A DNA stretch of 64,000 nt, from NCBI RefSeq assembly GCF_903819335.1, contig NZ_CAIJDE010000058.1, positions 62,001-126,000 of the forward strand. The letters run 5' to 3'. Each line of letters opens with the position of its first letter. The stretch's first letter is position 1. Both the position numbers and the translations under genes were made by a program. This DNA is from Flavobacterium panici. Its GTDB lineage: Bacteria > Bacteroidota > Bacteroidia > Flavobacteriales > Flavobacteriaceae. The notes under the pieces were generated by a model, which saw only the letters and a list, made by a program, of their open reading frames with translations, was not told the origin of the DNA and did no database searches. Shown one piece after another: positions 26,519 to 35,387 of the stretch.

Positions 26519-28297
26519 CTAGTCTTCATCTTCACCAATTTCAATATCGAACTTGGTTAAAAAATCATTGAGTTGTTTTTTATACTTTGCTTTTGCTTGA
26601 TTTACAATTTCATCCGTTTCTTCGTTTGTTTCTATTGCGTTTAAATTAAATTCCTTTTTAACCCATTGCTGAAATTCCTCTTTATTTTCATTTTCTTCGT
26701 AATATTCTTCATCTTTATAGAAATAAGCATTGTCAAAATCGACTGAAACTTCGGTATCCAAAGTTAAAAGATGAATCAATTTACGTGTATTTTCAGCTAC
26801 AACATGAATTCCGCCTTCGTCACCAAAAACTACTATTGGGCAATTATTTAAATCTTTATCAATAAGCCAGTACGCATAAGAACTTCCTGAACCGTTTGCG
26901 CCAGCAAATTCAATAAAACTATTATAAAATTCTTCTTCTTCAGACCATGTTTTTATTCCGGTTTTATCATCATAAATTAACAATCCAAAACATTCTGAAT
27001 AGGTTTCTGATCCATACTTTTGATCAAATTCATACAGTTTTACTAAATCTTCAGGTAAAGCATAATTGCCAAACTGAACTGAATATTCTTCTAAAGAAAA
27101 ACTATTATCATATTCCTGATATTCTGTTTCTTCATCGTCGTCTTCATCATCATCTTCTTCAGAAGGTTCTGCTGTCAATACTTCAAAAGCTTCTAATGCA
27201 GCACATTTTACAGTAAACATTTCTATTCCGGGTGCAGTTTCATTATTGGCCCATTGGTATTTAGTTTCTCCATCTTCATCAAGATATTCAAGAACGAGCG
27301 TGATTTCTTCATCATCATGGCACCATAAAGCACGCATTTTTATATTAAAACCATTTCCAATTTCTTCAGAAAGCTGGCTGTATTTCTTTCCTTCATAAGT
27401 AAACGGAATAAAGGAATATTCGTTTGTTCCACTCTTTTTACTAATTCTGCCTATGTGTTTTACATATTCTAATTGAGATAAAACTTCCACCATATTTATA
27501 AACTGACTACGAAAATCAGTATACATATATTTTTCTTTTTTATCGTAATCAAGAATTGAAAGTCCTTCATTAAAAACGTCTTCGTGGTAATTATTTCCTA
27601 GTATTTCTGTACCATATTCTGAATGTTCGATAAAAGAATCGTCAACAATATCAGATAATTTATGTGTTGATGGAAAGTAGTTTTCAATTGTAATTATATT
27701 GCCGTCAGCATCACTGAGATTGCTGCAAATCATTATATCCGGTCTGTTTACACTAACAATTGCCTGAATATCTGTAAAACGTTCAAAATGCATCAGCATA
27801 TCGTCGCTGTAAATTAACCACGATGTAACATCTCCTTTTACAAAAAGTTCTCCGTGATTGTATTCACCAATAATGGTATCGCATTTTAAACCTCCGCCTA
27901 AATAATGTACATTTCCAAACAAAGTGATATTGACCGTTTTAGTTTCTCCCAAAACAATCAAAGCGGGCGAATTATCGGTATCAAAAGAACTTATCAATTT
28001 TGTGACATTCAGATTTCCTTTAAAAATAAATCCCAGAATAAAAATATCCTCATGTTCTTCTGTAGTGAAATCCATCTCGAAGATATCCATTTCTACATCT
28101 TCTTCTGCTAATAAAAAGATTGGATTTTCTTCATAATCAGGAAAACGCCAGGTATCTTCAAAAACATTGTAGATTTTTTGACCGTTAAAATCCGTAAGAT
28201 CTCCAATAATAGTGTGGGCTTCGTTTCTATTAATAACTTTAAACGTAACACCTGCAAACACAATAGTTTCAAAAGGAACTTTTTCTTCTTTACTCAT
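26519..28297 (-). CDS. Large acidic protein with SUKH (SMI1/KNR4)-like C-terminal region
   Basis: 592 residues, very acidic. Residues about 85-180 read like a beta-solenoid or bactofilin-like layer (LIVLGETKTVNITLFGNV, FVKGDVTSWLIYSDD). Residues about 395-410 are an Asp/Glu run. After it, LPEDLVKLYEFDQKYGSE, then GSGSSYAYWLIDKD and PIVVFGDEGG, follow the pattern of SUKH proteins, many of which are immunity proteins against polymorphic toxins. No toxin gene adjoins. N-terminal and SUKH assignments are inferences from pattern only. Single gene between DUF1697 and a lipoprotein. Confidence 0.6.
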   Translation of the reverse strand: MSKEEKVPFETIVFAGVTFKVINRNEAHTIIGDLTDFNGQKIYNVFEDTWRFPDYEENPIFLLAEEDVEMDIFEMDFTTEEHEDIFILGFIFKGNLNVTKLISSFDTDNSPALIVLGETKTVNITLFGNVHYLGGGLKCDTIIGEYNHGELFVKGDVTSWLIYSDDMLMHFERFTDIQAIVSVNRPDIMICSNLSDADGNIITIENYFPSTHKLSDIVDDSFIEHSEYGTEILGNNYHEDVFNEGLSILDYDKKEKYMYTDFRSQFINMVEVLSQLEYVKHIGRISKKSGTNEYSFIPFTYEGKKYSQLSEEIGNGFNIKMRALWCHDDEEITLVLEYLDEDGETKYQWANNETAPGIEMFTVKCAALEAFEVLTAEPSEEDDDEDDDEETEYQEYDNSFSLEEYSVQFGNYALPEDLVKLYEFDQKYGSETYSECFGLLIYDDKTGIKTWSEEEEFYNSFIEFAGANGSGSSYAYWLIDKDLNNCPIVVFGDEGGIHVVAENTRKLIHLLTLDTEVSVDFDNAYFYKDEEYYEENENKEEFQQWVKKEFNLNAIETNEETDEIVNQAKAKYKKQLNDFLTKFDIEIGEDED

Positions 28298-28370
28298 TTT
28301 CTTAGTGGCTTATATTTAAAACAAATCTAATAATTATCTTTATTTATTAAAACAAAACTGACTATAAACG

Positions 28371-28406
28371 AAAAAACTCTGTTAAGTTTCTAACAGAGTT
28401 TTTTTA
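28371..28406 (-). terminator. Terminator hairpin after the lipocalin-like gene
   Basis: AACTCTGTTA (28375-28384) pairs with TAACAGAGTT (28391-28400), flanked by A and T runs on both sides, so it can work in either direction. It lies 25 bp beyond the stop codon of the lipoprotein gene. Confidence 0.8.
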
Positions 28407-28430
28407 TTTTGAATTTCGTGAAATCTACAA

Positions 28431-28862
28431 CTATTTTGTTTTTTCGTATACCAATGTTGGGCCATCGCAATTTTGCCATGTACTTATTAGTTCTTGTGCT
28501 TCATTAATAAATAATTCTTCGCTTAAATTTCCGGTACAGCTTTCTATAATATCGCTTGTGCTGGTATAAGTTAATTTAAAATGCTTCTGATTTTGAATTT
28601 CTGTTATCGAAAAAGTTCCTGATGCCGTTGTTGTAACTCCATCTTTTGTTCTGGTTTTTATAAATGTATTATCTTTTTTTAAATCATAATATTCCAGATA
28701 TTGCGGCTTGCCAATAATATAAATAGCTTCAACAAAAGAACCAGTAGATCTGGTAAGTTTCCATTTTCCGTAATAAGTAAAAGAAGATCGGGAATCGGCA
28801 TTATCACTTGAGCAGGAAACAATACTTAACATTAATATAAAAATAGAGGCAAATTTTTTCAT
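28431..28862 (-). CDS. Lipocalin-like lipoprotein
   Basis: 143 residues with a lipoprotein signal MKKFASIFILMLSIVSC (Cys17). The mature part, YYGKWKLTRSTGSF and CTGNLSEELFINEAQELIST, is a small beta-rich domain like the Bacteroidota lipocalin-like families. Ligand unknown. The residues after Cys (SSDNADS) are acidic and may favour surface display. Separate transcript with its own terminator. Confidence 0.7.
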   Translation of the reverse strand: MKKFASIFILMLSIVSCSSDNADSRSSFTYYGKWKLTRSTGSFVEAIYIIGKPQYLEYYDLKKDNTFIKTRTKDGVTTTASGTFSITEIQNQKHFKLTYTSTSDIIESCTGNLSEELFINEAQELISTWQNCDGPTLVYEKTK

Positions 28863-29050
28863 TTTGATTTTATTTTTAAAGTTTAACTATATAAATAGAT
28901 GACAATATTGTTAAAAGGTTGCTTATCTGCGTAATAAAATTTTTCAAAACTAATGTACTTTCAAATTTCCTAATTAAAATTTATCTTCGCTTTTCAAATT
29001 AAATCCCAAAATAGAAATTCCAAATTCCAATACCGAAATCTAAAATCAAC

Positions 29051-29115
29051 AATCTAAACTCTAAAATCTAAACTCTAAAATCTAAACTCTAAAATCTAAA
29101 CTCTAAAATCTAAAA
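29051..29115. repeat. 14-bp tandem repeat immediately upstream of recG
   Basis: AATCTAAACTCTAA is repeated exactly four times from 29051 to 29106, followed by a partial fifth copy. The array ends 7 bp before the recG ATG at 29123, so it lies in the promoter/leader. Shorter relatives (AATCTAAAATC) occur at 20370-20445 and 35345-35385. Confidence 0.85.
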
Positions 29116-29122
29116 TTCATAA

Positions 29123-31231
29123 ATGTCTAATAATCTCCTTGAAACTCCTATCGAATACTTAAAAGGTGTTGGCCCAAGTCGTGGTCAATTGTTTCGTAAG
29201 GAATTAGGAATTCATAAATATGGAGATTTAGTCAATTTTTACCCAAACCGATATATTGACAGAACACGTTATTATAAGATTAACGAACTGCAAAATACAG
29301 GAAGTGAGGTTCAGATTGTTGGAAAAATCATCAACATAAAAACGGTTGAATTTGCTAAAAACAAAAAACGTTTAGTTGCCAGTTTTGTTGATGAAACCGG
29401 AATGATTGAACTGAACTGGTTTCAGGGCCATAAATGGATTCGCGAAAGTTTAAAACTAAACGAACAGCTTGTTATTTTTGGAAAATGTTCTTTGTACGGA
29501 AGCCAATTCAGTATGGCACATCCTGAAATTGAGTTGTTGAGCGAACACGAAAAAAGTCTTCGTTCTGCCATGCAGCCGGTTTATCCATCGACAGAAACGC
29601 TGACAAACCGCGGCATTTCAAACCGAACGATCAATAAAATGATGGAACAATTGTTTATTGAAACTCAGGCTTTGTTTACCGAAACTTTCCCGGCTTATTT
29701 ACTTGAAGAATTGAAGCTGATTCCAAAAAGGGCGGCTTTATTTAATATACATTTTCCAAAAAGTGCAGATGCTTTGGCGAAAGCCCAATTTAGATTAAAG
29801 TTTGAAGAATTGTTTTTTATTCAATTACAATTAATTACTAAAAACTTAATTAGAAAACATAAAATAAAAGGGCATCCGTTTACAAAAGTGGGTGAACTTT
29901 TTAATGATTTCTACCAAAATCATCTGCCGTTTGATCTGACAAATGCCCAAAAAAGAGTGATCAAAGAAATTCGCTCAGATATGGGAAGCAACGCCCAAAT
30001 GAACCGATTACTTCAGGGAGATGTTGGTTCAGGAAAAACGATTGTGGCTTTTATGAGCATGCTTTTGGCGATTGACAATGGTTTTCAGGCGTGTTTAATG
30101 GCACCGACAGAAATTCTGGCTAATCAGCATTTTCTTGGATTGTCGGAATTTGCTAATACACTAAACATCAACATTAAAATATTAACGGGTTCAACTAAAA
30201 CTTCTGAAAGGAAAATTATTCATGAAGAACTGGAGAACGGAAGTTTGCAGATTTTAATTGGAACTCACGCTTTGTTAGAAGATAAAGTAAAATTTCAAAG
30301 TTTAGGTTTGGCGGTTATTGACGAGCAGCACCGTTTTGGTGTAGAACAACGCTCTAAATTGTGGAAGAAAAATGATATTCCGCCGCACGTTTTGGTTATG
30401 ACGGCAACGCCAATTCCGAGAACTTTGGCGATGAGTTTATACGGCGATTTGGATATTTCTGTAATTGATGAATTACCGCCGGGAAGAAAACCTATTGAAA
30501 CTGCACATCGTTTTGATTCGAACCGCTTAAAAGTCTGGAAATTCCTGCGCGACGAAATTGCTAAAGGAAGACAAATTTATATTGTATATCCGTTAATTCA
30601 GGAATCTGAAAAAATGGATTATAAGGATTTAATGGACGGTTATGAAAGTATTTCGAGAGATTTTCCACTGCCGCAATATTCAATTTCGATTCTACACGGA
30701 AAAATGAAACCTGCGGATAAAGATGCCGAAATGAAACGTTTTTCTGAAGGAAAAACCAATATTATGGTCGCAACAACTGTAATTGAAGTTGGTGTAAATG
30801 TGCCAAATGCCAGCGTTATGATTATCGAAAGTGCCGAACGTTTTGGTTTATCGCAATTACATCAATTACGCGGACGTGTAGGCCGTGGCGCGGAACAGAG
30901 TTATTGTATCTTAATGACAAGCCACAAATTAAGTGCCGACAGTAAAACGAGAATGGAAACGATGGTACAAACAAATGATGGTTTCGAAATCGCCGAAGTC
31001 GACTTAAAACTTCGCGGCCCGGGAGATTTAATGGGAACGCAGCAAAGTGGTGTTTTAAATTTACAAATCGCTGATATTGTCCGCGATCGTGATATTTTAT
31101 CTTTGGCACGAAACTACGCATTAAAAGTTTTAAAAGAAGACGCTCCGCTACAAAAACCGGAACATGCTATTTTAAAAATGGTTTTTATAGAATTGACGAA
31201 GAAGAAAAATATTTGGAATTATATTTCGTAA
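29123..31231 (+). CDS. recG: ATP-dependent DNA helicase RecG
   Basis: 702 residues, normal length. The N-terminal wedge/OB domain (LKGVGPSRGQLFRKELGI; GMIELNWFQG) precedes the SF2 motor: Walker A LLQGDVGSGKT, DEQH box VIDEQHRFGV, TATPIPRT, and motif VI QLRGRVGRG. The C-terminal TRG-type segment FEIAEVDLKLRGPGD is present. RecG remodels stalled forks and Holliday junctions. Transcription would have to start in or before the 14-bp tandem repeat. Confidence 0.96.
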   Translation: MSNNLLETPIEYLKGVGPSRGQLFRKELGIHKYGDLVNFYPNRYIDRTRYYKINELQNTGSEVQIVGKIINIKTVEFAKNKKRLVASFVDETGMIELNWFQGHKWIRESLKLNEQLVIFGKCSLYGSQFSMAHPEIELLSEHEKSLRSAMQPVYPSTETLTNRGISNRTINKMMEQLFIETQALFTETFPAYLLEELKLIPKRAALFNIHFPKSADALAKAQFRLKFEELFFIQLQLITKNLIRKHKIKGHPFTKVGELFNDFYQNHLPFDLTNAQKRVIKEIRSDMGSNAQMNRLLQGDVGSGKTIVAFMSMLLAIDNGFQACLMAPTEILANQHFLGLSEFANTLNINIKILTGSTKTSERKIIHEELENGSLQILIGTHALLEDKVKFQSLGLAVIDEQHRFGVEQRSKLWKKNDIPPHVLVMTATPIPRTLAMSLYGDLDISVIDELPPGRKPIETAHRFDSNRLKVWKFLRDEIAKGRQIYIVYPLIQESEKMDYKDLMDGYESISRDFPLPQYSISILHGKMKPADKDAEMKRFSEGKTNIMVATTVIEVGVNVPNASVMIIESAERFGLSQLHQLRGRVGRGAEQSYCILMTSHKLSADSKTRMETMVQTNDGFEIAEVDLKLRGPGDLMGTQQSGVLNLQIADIVRDRDILSLARNYALKVLKEDAPLQKPEHAILKMVFIELTKKKNIWNYIS

Positions 31232-31280
31232 GGTTCAAAGGTTCAGAGATGCAAAGTTTCAAAGGTTTTAACTTGACGAA

Positions 31281-31362
31281 TGTCATCCTGAGCGAAGTCG
31301 AAGCGAAGGCTTATGAAACCAAAAAAACTTAGCATCTTAGCGTCTCAGAACCTTAGCATCTT
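31281..31362. repeat. Half REP motif and CTTAGCATCTTAG repeat after recG
   Basis: TCCTGAGCGAAGTCGAAG at 31285-31302 is a single REP arm of the family seen at 15552-15622. AAAACTTAGCATCTTAGCG and CTCAGAACCTTAGCATC follow at about 31325-31362, matching the repeats at 18 kb. The 248-bp stretch between convergent recG and the PAS gene otherwise shows nothing. Confidence 0.6.
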
Positions 31363-31479
31363 AAAAAAAAATACACTCCACTGCATCAATAAGTTTTACA
31401 TATTCAGGTGATTAGATTTGTTGGGGAGCAAACTTTTGATTTGAATATTACGTCGACGCAATGAAGTATATTTATTAAA

Positions 31480-32079
31480 CTATTTCTTGGGCGGCGTTTT
31501 GTCAAATAAACCGCTGAATAAGCCTTTGCTTACTTTGTTTTTATCATCTTTTCCTGTAGAGATTAAATGGTCGATATATTCCATATAAGTCTTTTTTCGC
31601 TCTTCTAAAAAGCCAACCAAATATTCTTCAGAAGCGATTAGTCCGCTTGTTTCTTCAATCTGTAAAAGCTTTTTATATAATGGTTCAATAAATTTTGTAA
31701 TAAGAGGTTCAGGAACCGATTTTCTGGTTCCAAAGTAGCCTACAATATCTCCATCAGCATCGGCAATAATTTTAAAATCGGTTACAACCCAGTAATAACG
31801 ACCGGTTTTTGCCATATTTTTTATAACAACATGAATGTTTTCACTTGATTTAATGCTGTCCCACAAGAATTTAAAAATCACTTTTGGCATATCAGGATGC
31901 CTCACAATATTGTGAGGCTGTCCTACAAGTTCAAATTCATCATATCCTGAGACATCTATAAAATCTTCATTGGCATAAAGAATCGTTCCGTTTTTATCTG
32001 TTTTACTAAGTAATACTTTATTTTTATTCCAATCTACTTCTCTGTCAGAAGGCGTTGGACGGTTAAATCTCGTATCCAT
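31480..32079 (-). CDS. Stand-alone PAS-domain protein (Aer-like)
   Basis: 199 residues. The PAS domain fills residues about 20-125: ILYANEDFIDVSGYDEFELV, then GQPHNIVRHPDMPKVIFKFL and RYYWVVTDFKI, the pattern of the FAD/haem-type PAS in the aerotaxis receptor Aer. The last 75 residues are helical and basic with no kinase, cyclase or methyl-accepting domain. It must therefore signal through a partner; the membrane protein encoded 79 bp downstream on the same... opposite-side neighbour at 32159-33013 (same strand, upstream) is the obvious candidate. Cytoplasmic, cofactor not predictable. Confidence 0.8.
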   Translation of the reverse strand: MDTRFNRPTPSDREVDWNKNKVLLSKTDKNGTILYANEDFIDVSGYDEFELVGQPHNIVRHPDMPKVIFKFLWDSIKSSENIHVVIKNMAKTGRYYWVVTDFKIIADADGDIVGYFGTRKSVPEPLITKFIEPLYKKLLQIEETSGLIASEEYLVGFLEERKKTYMEYIDHLISTGKDDKNKVSKGLFSGLFDKTPPKK

Positions 32080-32158
32080 AAATTTGCTGCTAATAATTAA
32101 TAAATGGTTGATTGTGCGTGTAAAAATGTTGGTGCGGGGAAGTTGGTTTTTACAGTTT

Positions 32159-33013
32159 TTAATTTCTGGTATTAGTCGATTTTACATGAATATCATTTAC
32201 TAAATCATCAATTTTTTTGGCACTTTCACGCATCATATCCAAATATGTTAAAAGCTTATCATTATCGGTATGTCCTTTTGAAACATCAATTAATTTTAAA
32301 ACAGAATTTACCGGAAGTTTTAAATCCAGGGTTGTTCTGTGAATAAAATCGTTGTATTCTTTTGTTGCAGATAATGAACTGTATTTAGCAGAAGCCAGTT
32401 TCATGTTTTCTAATTCGTATTCATCAGAAATTTTAGAGATATGATTGTGGCTGTGTTCTTTAAAATAATAAGCCCAATACCCATTCATGAAAAATACAAC
32501 GGCAGCCAAAACAGTATGGATAATAAGCGTTTCTAAATCAAAATTTACTTGCGAAAAATAAACCTGAAGTCCGTTTGCATCATTATAAACGAAGTTTTGC
32601 AAATAAGCCAAACCAGCATGATGAAGCACAACCAAAAGCGTTAAGGGAATCTGCAGTTTCCAGTTTTGATAAATAATCAAAATAGTACTCGCAATAAAAA
32701 CTGTAAAGTGCATTTCGAATAAACCATGCATTTGGTAAATATATTGTGCCATAAATACTGCCAGTATAACTGACAGAACGTATTGATAAAATTTAGAATT
32801 CTTTAGAAAAAACTTTGCCGAATAATAGGCCAAAAGGTTCAGCGTCCCAACTCCTACTCCAATTTCGAATGTATCATACTTAAAGGATAATCCGATTCCG
32901 AGAAGAAAATAAACGGCTAGAACATAATTAATAATGATATCTGATTTTTGCGTCATAGTCGACATAAAACTGTGCAGATAATCTTGCTCATTTAAACTGG
33001 CTTTTGTTTTCAT
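32159..33013 (-). CDS. Six-helix membrane protein with degenerate HisKA-like tail
   Basis: 284 residues. About six hydrophobic helices span residues 28-185, including VLAVYFLLGIGLSF, FTVFIASTILIIYQNW and TLLVVLHHAGLAYLQ, the membrane module seen before MCP or kinase domains in other bacteria. The tail (about 215-275) reads FIHRTTLDLKLPVNSVLKLI, resembling a kinase dimerisation helix pair, but no ATPase domain follows. It is upstream of and co-directional with the PAS gene. It could be a sensory scaffold rather than an enzyme. Confidence 0.65.
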   Translation of the reverse strand: MKTKASLNEQDYLHSFMSTMTQKSDIIINYVLAVYFLLGIGLSFKYDTFEIGVGVGTLNLLAYYSAKFFLKNSKFYQYVLSVILAVFMAQYIYQMHGLFEMHFTVFIASTILIIYQNWKLQIPLTLLVVLHHAGLAYLQNFVYNDANGLQVYFSQVNFDLETLIIHTVLAAVVFFMNGYWAYYFKEHSHNHISKISDEYELENMKLASAKYSSLSATKEYNDFIHRTTLDLKLPVNSVLKLIDVSKGHTDNDKLLTYLDMMRESAKKIDDLVNDIHVKSTNTRN

Positions 33014-33044
33014 AGGTTTAAAAAATTTTAGTTAGTGATAGATT

Positions 33045-33644
33045 TTATTTAGTGCAATTTGGTAATGAACATCCGTAAGCTCTAAGAGCTAAAGCATTAA
33101 ATGAGGGCGAAATATTTTGTTTTAACAGCGAATCGATCGCCATTTGGGCGTAATTACTTTCGGCATCTGTGCAATATCTTGTTTTATTGTAATTACCACG
33201 ATAATATAAATTATGATCAGCATCAAGCAGAACAGCTTGCGGAGTAGAAATTACACCGCACTTTTGAGCAATGCCTTCATCAAAATAAACTGGAATTGGT
33301 GCTCCGAATTTTTGCTGAATTTCTTCGATAGAAAAAGTTCTCTTTTTGTTTAACACCACAATTTTAAAATTGATTTTATTTCCGTATTTCTTTATCAAAT
33401 CACTTACGTGCGGCACATTGAAGCGTGAGCACGGACAATCCGGATTAAAGAAGTGAAAAAAAACAGGTTTATTATCAAATGCACAGCATTGCGACAAATC
33501 AACTTTGGAGCCCATTGCTATAGCATGATAATTTTTCGGTATTGGCGTTGGCAGACTATATTTAAATTCATTCTGCCAAAAAAGATAACCAACTGAAAAT
33601 AGTAAAAGTGTAAACCATAAAGCTAAGAGTATTTTTTTCTTCAT
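33045..33644 (-). CDS. Membrane-anchored thioredoxin-fold protein with CPCSR motif
   Basis: 199 residues. One N-terminal anchor (LLALWFTLLLFSVGYLFW, residues 5-22) is followed by a thioredoxin-like domain: FFHFFNPDCPCSRFNVPHV carries a CxC redox motif instead of CxxC, and VISTPQAVLLD has the cis-Pro typical of the fold. An extra Cys pair lies at the C-terminus (YGCSLPNC). It resembles DUF6436/redoxin proteins. Predicted periplasmic side. First gene of a three-gene minus-strand cluster, 31 bp before the membrane protein gene. Confidence 0.72.
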   Translation of the reverse strand: MKKKILLALWFTLLLFSVGYLFWQNEFKYSLPTPIPKNYHAIAMGSKVDLSQCCAFDNKPVFFHFFNPDCPCSRFNVPHVSDLIKKYGNKINFKIVVLNKKRTFSIEEIQQKFGAPIPVYFDEGIAQKCGVISTPQAVLLDADHNLYYRGNYNKTRYCTDAESNYAQMAIDSLLKQNISPSFNALALRAYGCSLPNCTK

Positions 33645-34214
33645 ATATTATTTTTTTAGCAATTAAGAACAAAAAATATAAACACTTGTTAATATAATTA
33701 TCAAATAATTTCTGTAAAAAACCTAAAAAATTACACCTAACTCATTATTTTAACTAATAAACCTACATAATTTAGTAAGTATTAGTAGCAAAACCAACAT
33801 TTTGTTTAACATAGTAATGTTACAAATAAATTCGATAAACTGCAAAGAAAATCGGACAAAAGCGAAAAAAAATTATGAAGACTGAGCAATCATTGAAGTT
33901 CTGAGATGATAAAACCACAAACATTAAATTTTACTTTTTAAAATAAAAAATTACATTTATTTGATTATGAGACAGATAACTTACAAAACATTTTAATTGT
34001 TAAGAATTACAAAAAAAAGTAATATTTACATTTAAACCTTTTCTTAAAAACGATGTCTAAAAGCAAACTTTTGCTGTTAGAGCTAATTAAAACGATTTGA
34101 AATTATTGTAAGCCAAGTGTTAAATAAAAGCTAACGCCTTTTGGTTTCAGCACAAAAAGTTAAATTTGCTAGTTGCAAAAAAACATACAACAAAAAAACA
34201 TTCACCTAAATTTT
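33645..34214. other. Long AT-rich intergenic region upstream of the RND operon
   Basis: About 570 bp between two divergent transcription units. I found no convincing coding frame, RNA gene or repeat, only homopolymeric A/T runs and the promoter described at 34141-34168. No regulator gene adjoins the efflux operon. Confidence 0.6.
34141..34168 (+). promoter_or_regulatory. Promoter of the RND efflux operon
   Basis: TTG at 34141-34143 and TAAATTTG at 34161-34168, spacer 17 bp, fit the Bacteroidota -33/-7 consensus. The first gene's ATG is at 34215, giving a leader of about 40 nt. Confidence 0.55.
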
Positions 34215-35273
34215 ATGAAATTAAAACACCTAATCTACGCCTTGATCATCATCGTTTTAGGAGGATTTATTACTTACCGAATAATATCCAACAAAGGCAA
34301 AAATGACGAATCAAAAAAATTTGGCGATAAAGATAAGCCAACAACTGTAACCGGACTTGTTATTAAAACTTCGACTTTTGATAACAACTTATCTTTATCT
34401 GGCTCAATCGAAGCAAACGAACAAATTGAAATTCACAGTGAAGTTTCGGGAATTGTAGAAGGTATTTATTTTAATGAAGGAACTTACGTGAATAAAGGTC
34501 AGGTACTTTTTAAAGTAAACGACATTGAATTAAAAGCACAATTAAGACAAGCTGTAACCAAAGAAGGCTTAGCAGCAGAAAACGAAAGAAGAGCCAAACT
34601 TTTACTTCAAAAAGAAGCCATCAGCCAGGAAGAAGCAGATGTTGCAAGAGCAGATTATGCTTCGGCGCAGGCGCAAAGTCAATTAATTAGAGCCCAAATA
34701 TCTAAAACCTCTGTAAAAGCACCATTTTCAGGAAAAGTTGGTTTACGTTCTATTTCACCGGGAACTTATATTACACCAACAGTTGTAGTAGCAAAACTGG
34801 TTAATACAGGAAAATTAAAAATTACATTCTCAATTCCGGAAAAATATGCAGCGCAGGTAAAATCCGGTTCAATAATCGATTTTAATGTTTCGGGATCTGA
34901 TAAAACCTATTCAGCAAAAATTTATGCAATCGAGCCAGAAATTGCAGTTGCAACACGTACATTACAAATTCGCGCTATTGCAGATAATACCGACGGAAAA
35001 CTTTTCCCAGGAACTTTTGCCGATGTAAAATTACCATTAAATATTATTAAAGATGCTATAGTTGTACCTTCTCAGGCTATCATACCTGTTCAGGACGGTA
35101 AAAAAGTGTTTATTGCAGATATGGGCAAAGCCAAAGAAGTTATGGTTGATGCCACAACAAGAACTGATGCTTCTATTTTGATTTTATCAGGATTAAAAGC
35201 CGGAGATACTTTAATAACAAGCGGTGTTATGTCATTAAAAAATGAAGCACCTATAAAAGTTAAAGTAAAATAG
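34215..35273 (+). CDS. RND efflux periplasmic adaptor (membrane fusion protein)
   Basis: 352 residues from ATG 34215 (MKLKHLIYALIIIVLGGF); the in-frame start at 34173 would put 14 polar residues before the membrane anchor. The barrel-sandwich hybrid begins at IEIHSEVSGIVEGIYFNEGT, a helical hairpin spans about 115-170, and APFSGKVGLRSISPGTYI closes the lipoyl half. Beta-barrel and membrane-proximal domains follow. It links the inner-membrane pump to the TolC channel encoded downstream. Confidence 0.92.
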   Translation: MKLKHLIYALIIIVLGGFITYRIISNKGKNDESKKFGDKDKPTTVTGLVIKTSTFDNNLSLSGSIEANEQIEIHSEVSGIVEGIYFNEGTYVNKGQVLFKVNDIELKAQLRQAVTKEGLAAENERRAKLLLQKEAISQEEADVARADYASAQAQSQLIRAQISKTSVKAPFSGKVGLRSISPGTYITPTVVVAKLVNTGKLKITFSIPEKYAAQVKSGSIIDFNVSGSDKTYSAKIYAIEPEIAVATRTLQIRAIADNTDGKLFPGTFADVKLPLNIIKDAIVVPSQAIIPVQDGKKVFIADMGKAKEVMVDATTRTDASILILSGLKAGDTLITSGVMSLKNEAPIKVKVK

Positions 35274-35387
35274 TCATAAAGCCGAAAGTCCAAAGTCGTA
35301 AGACTTAAATATAGATTTAAAGATGGCAGTAAGATTTAGCAATAAATCTGAAATCTAAAATCAACAATCTAAAATCTAAAATCACAC

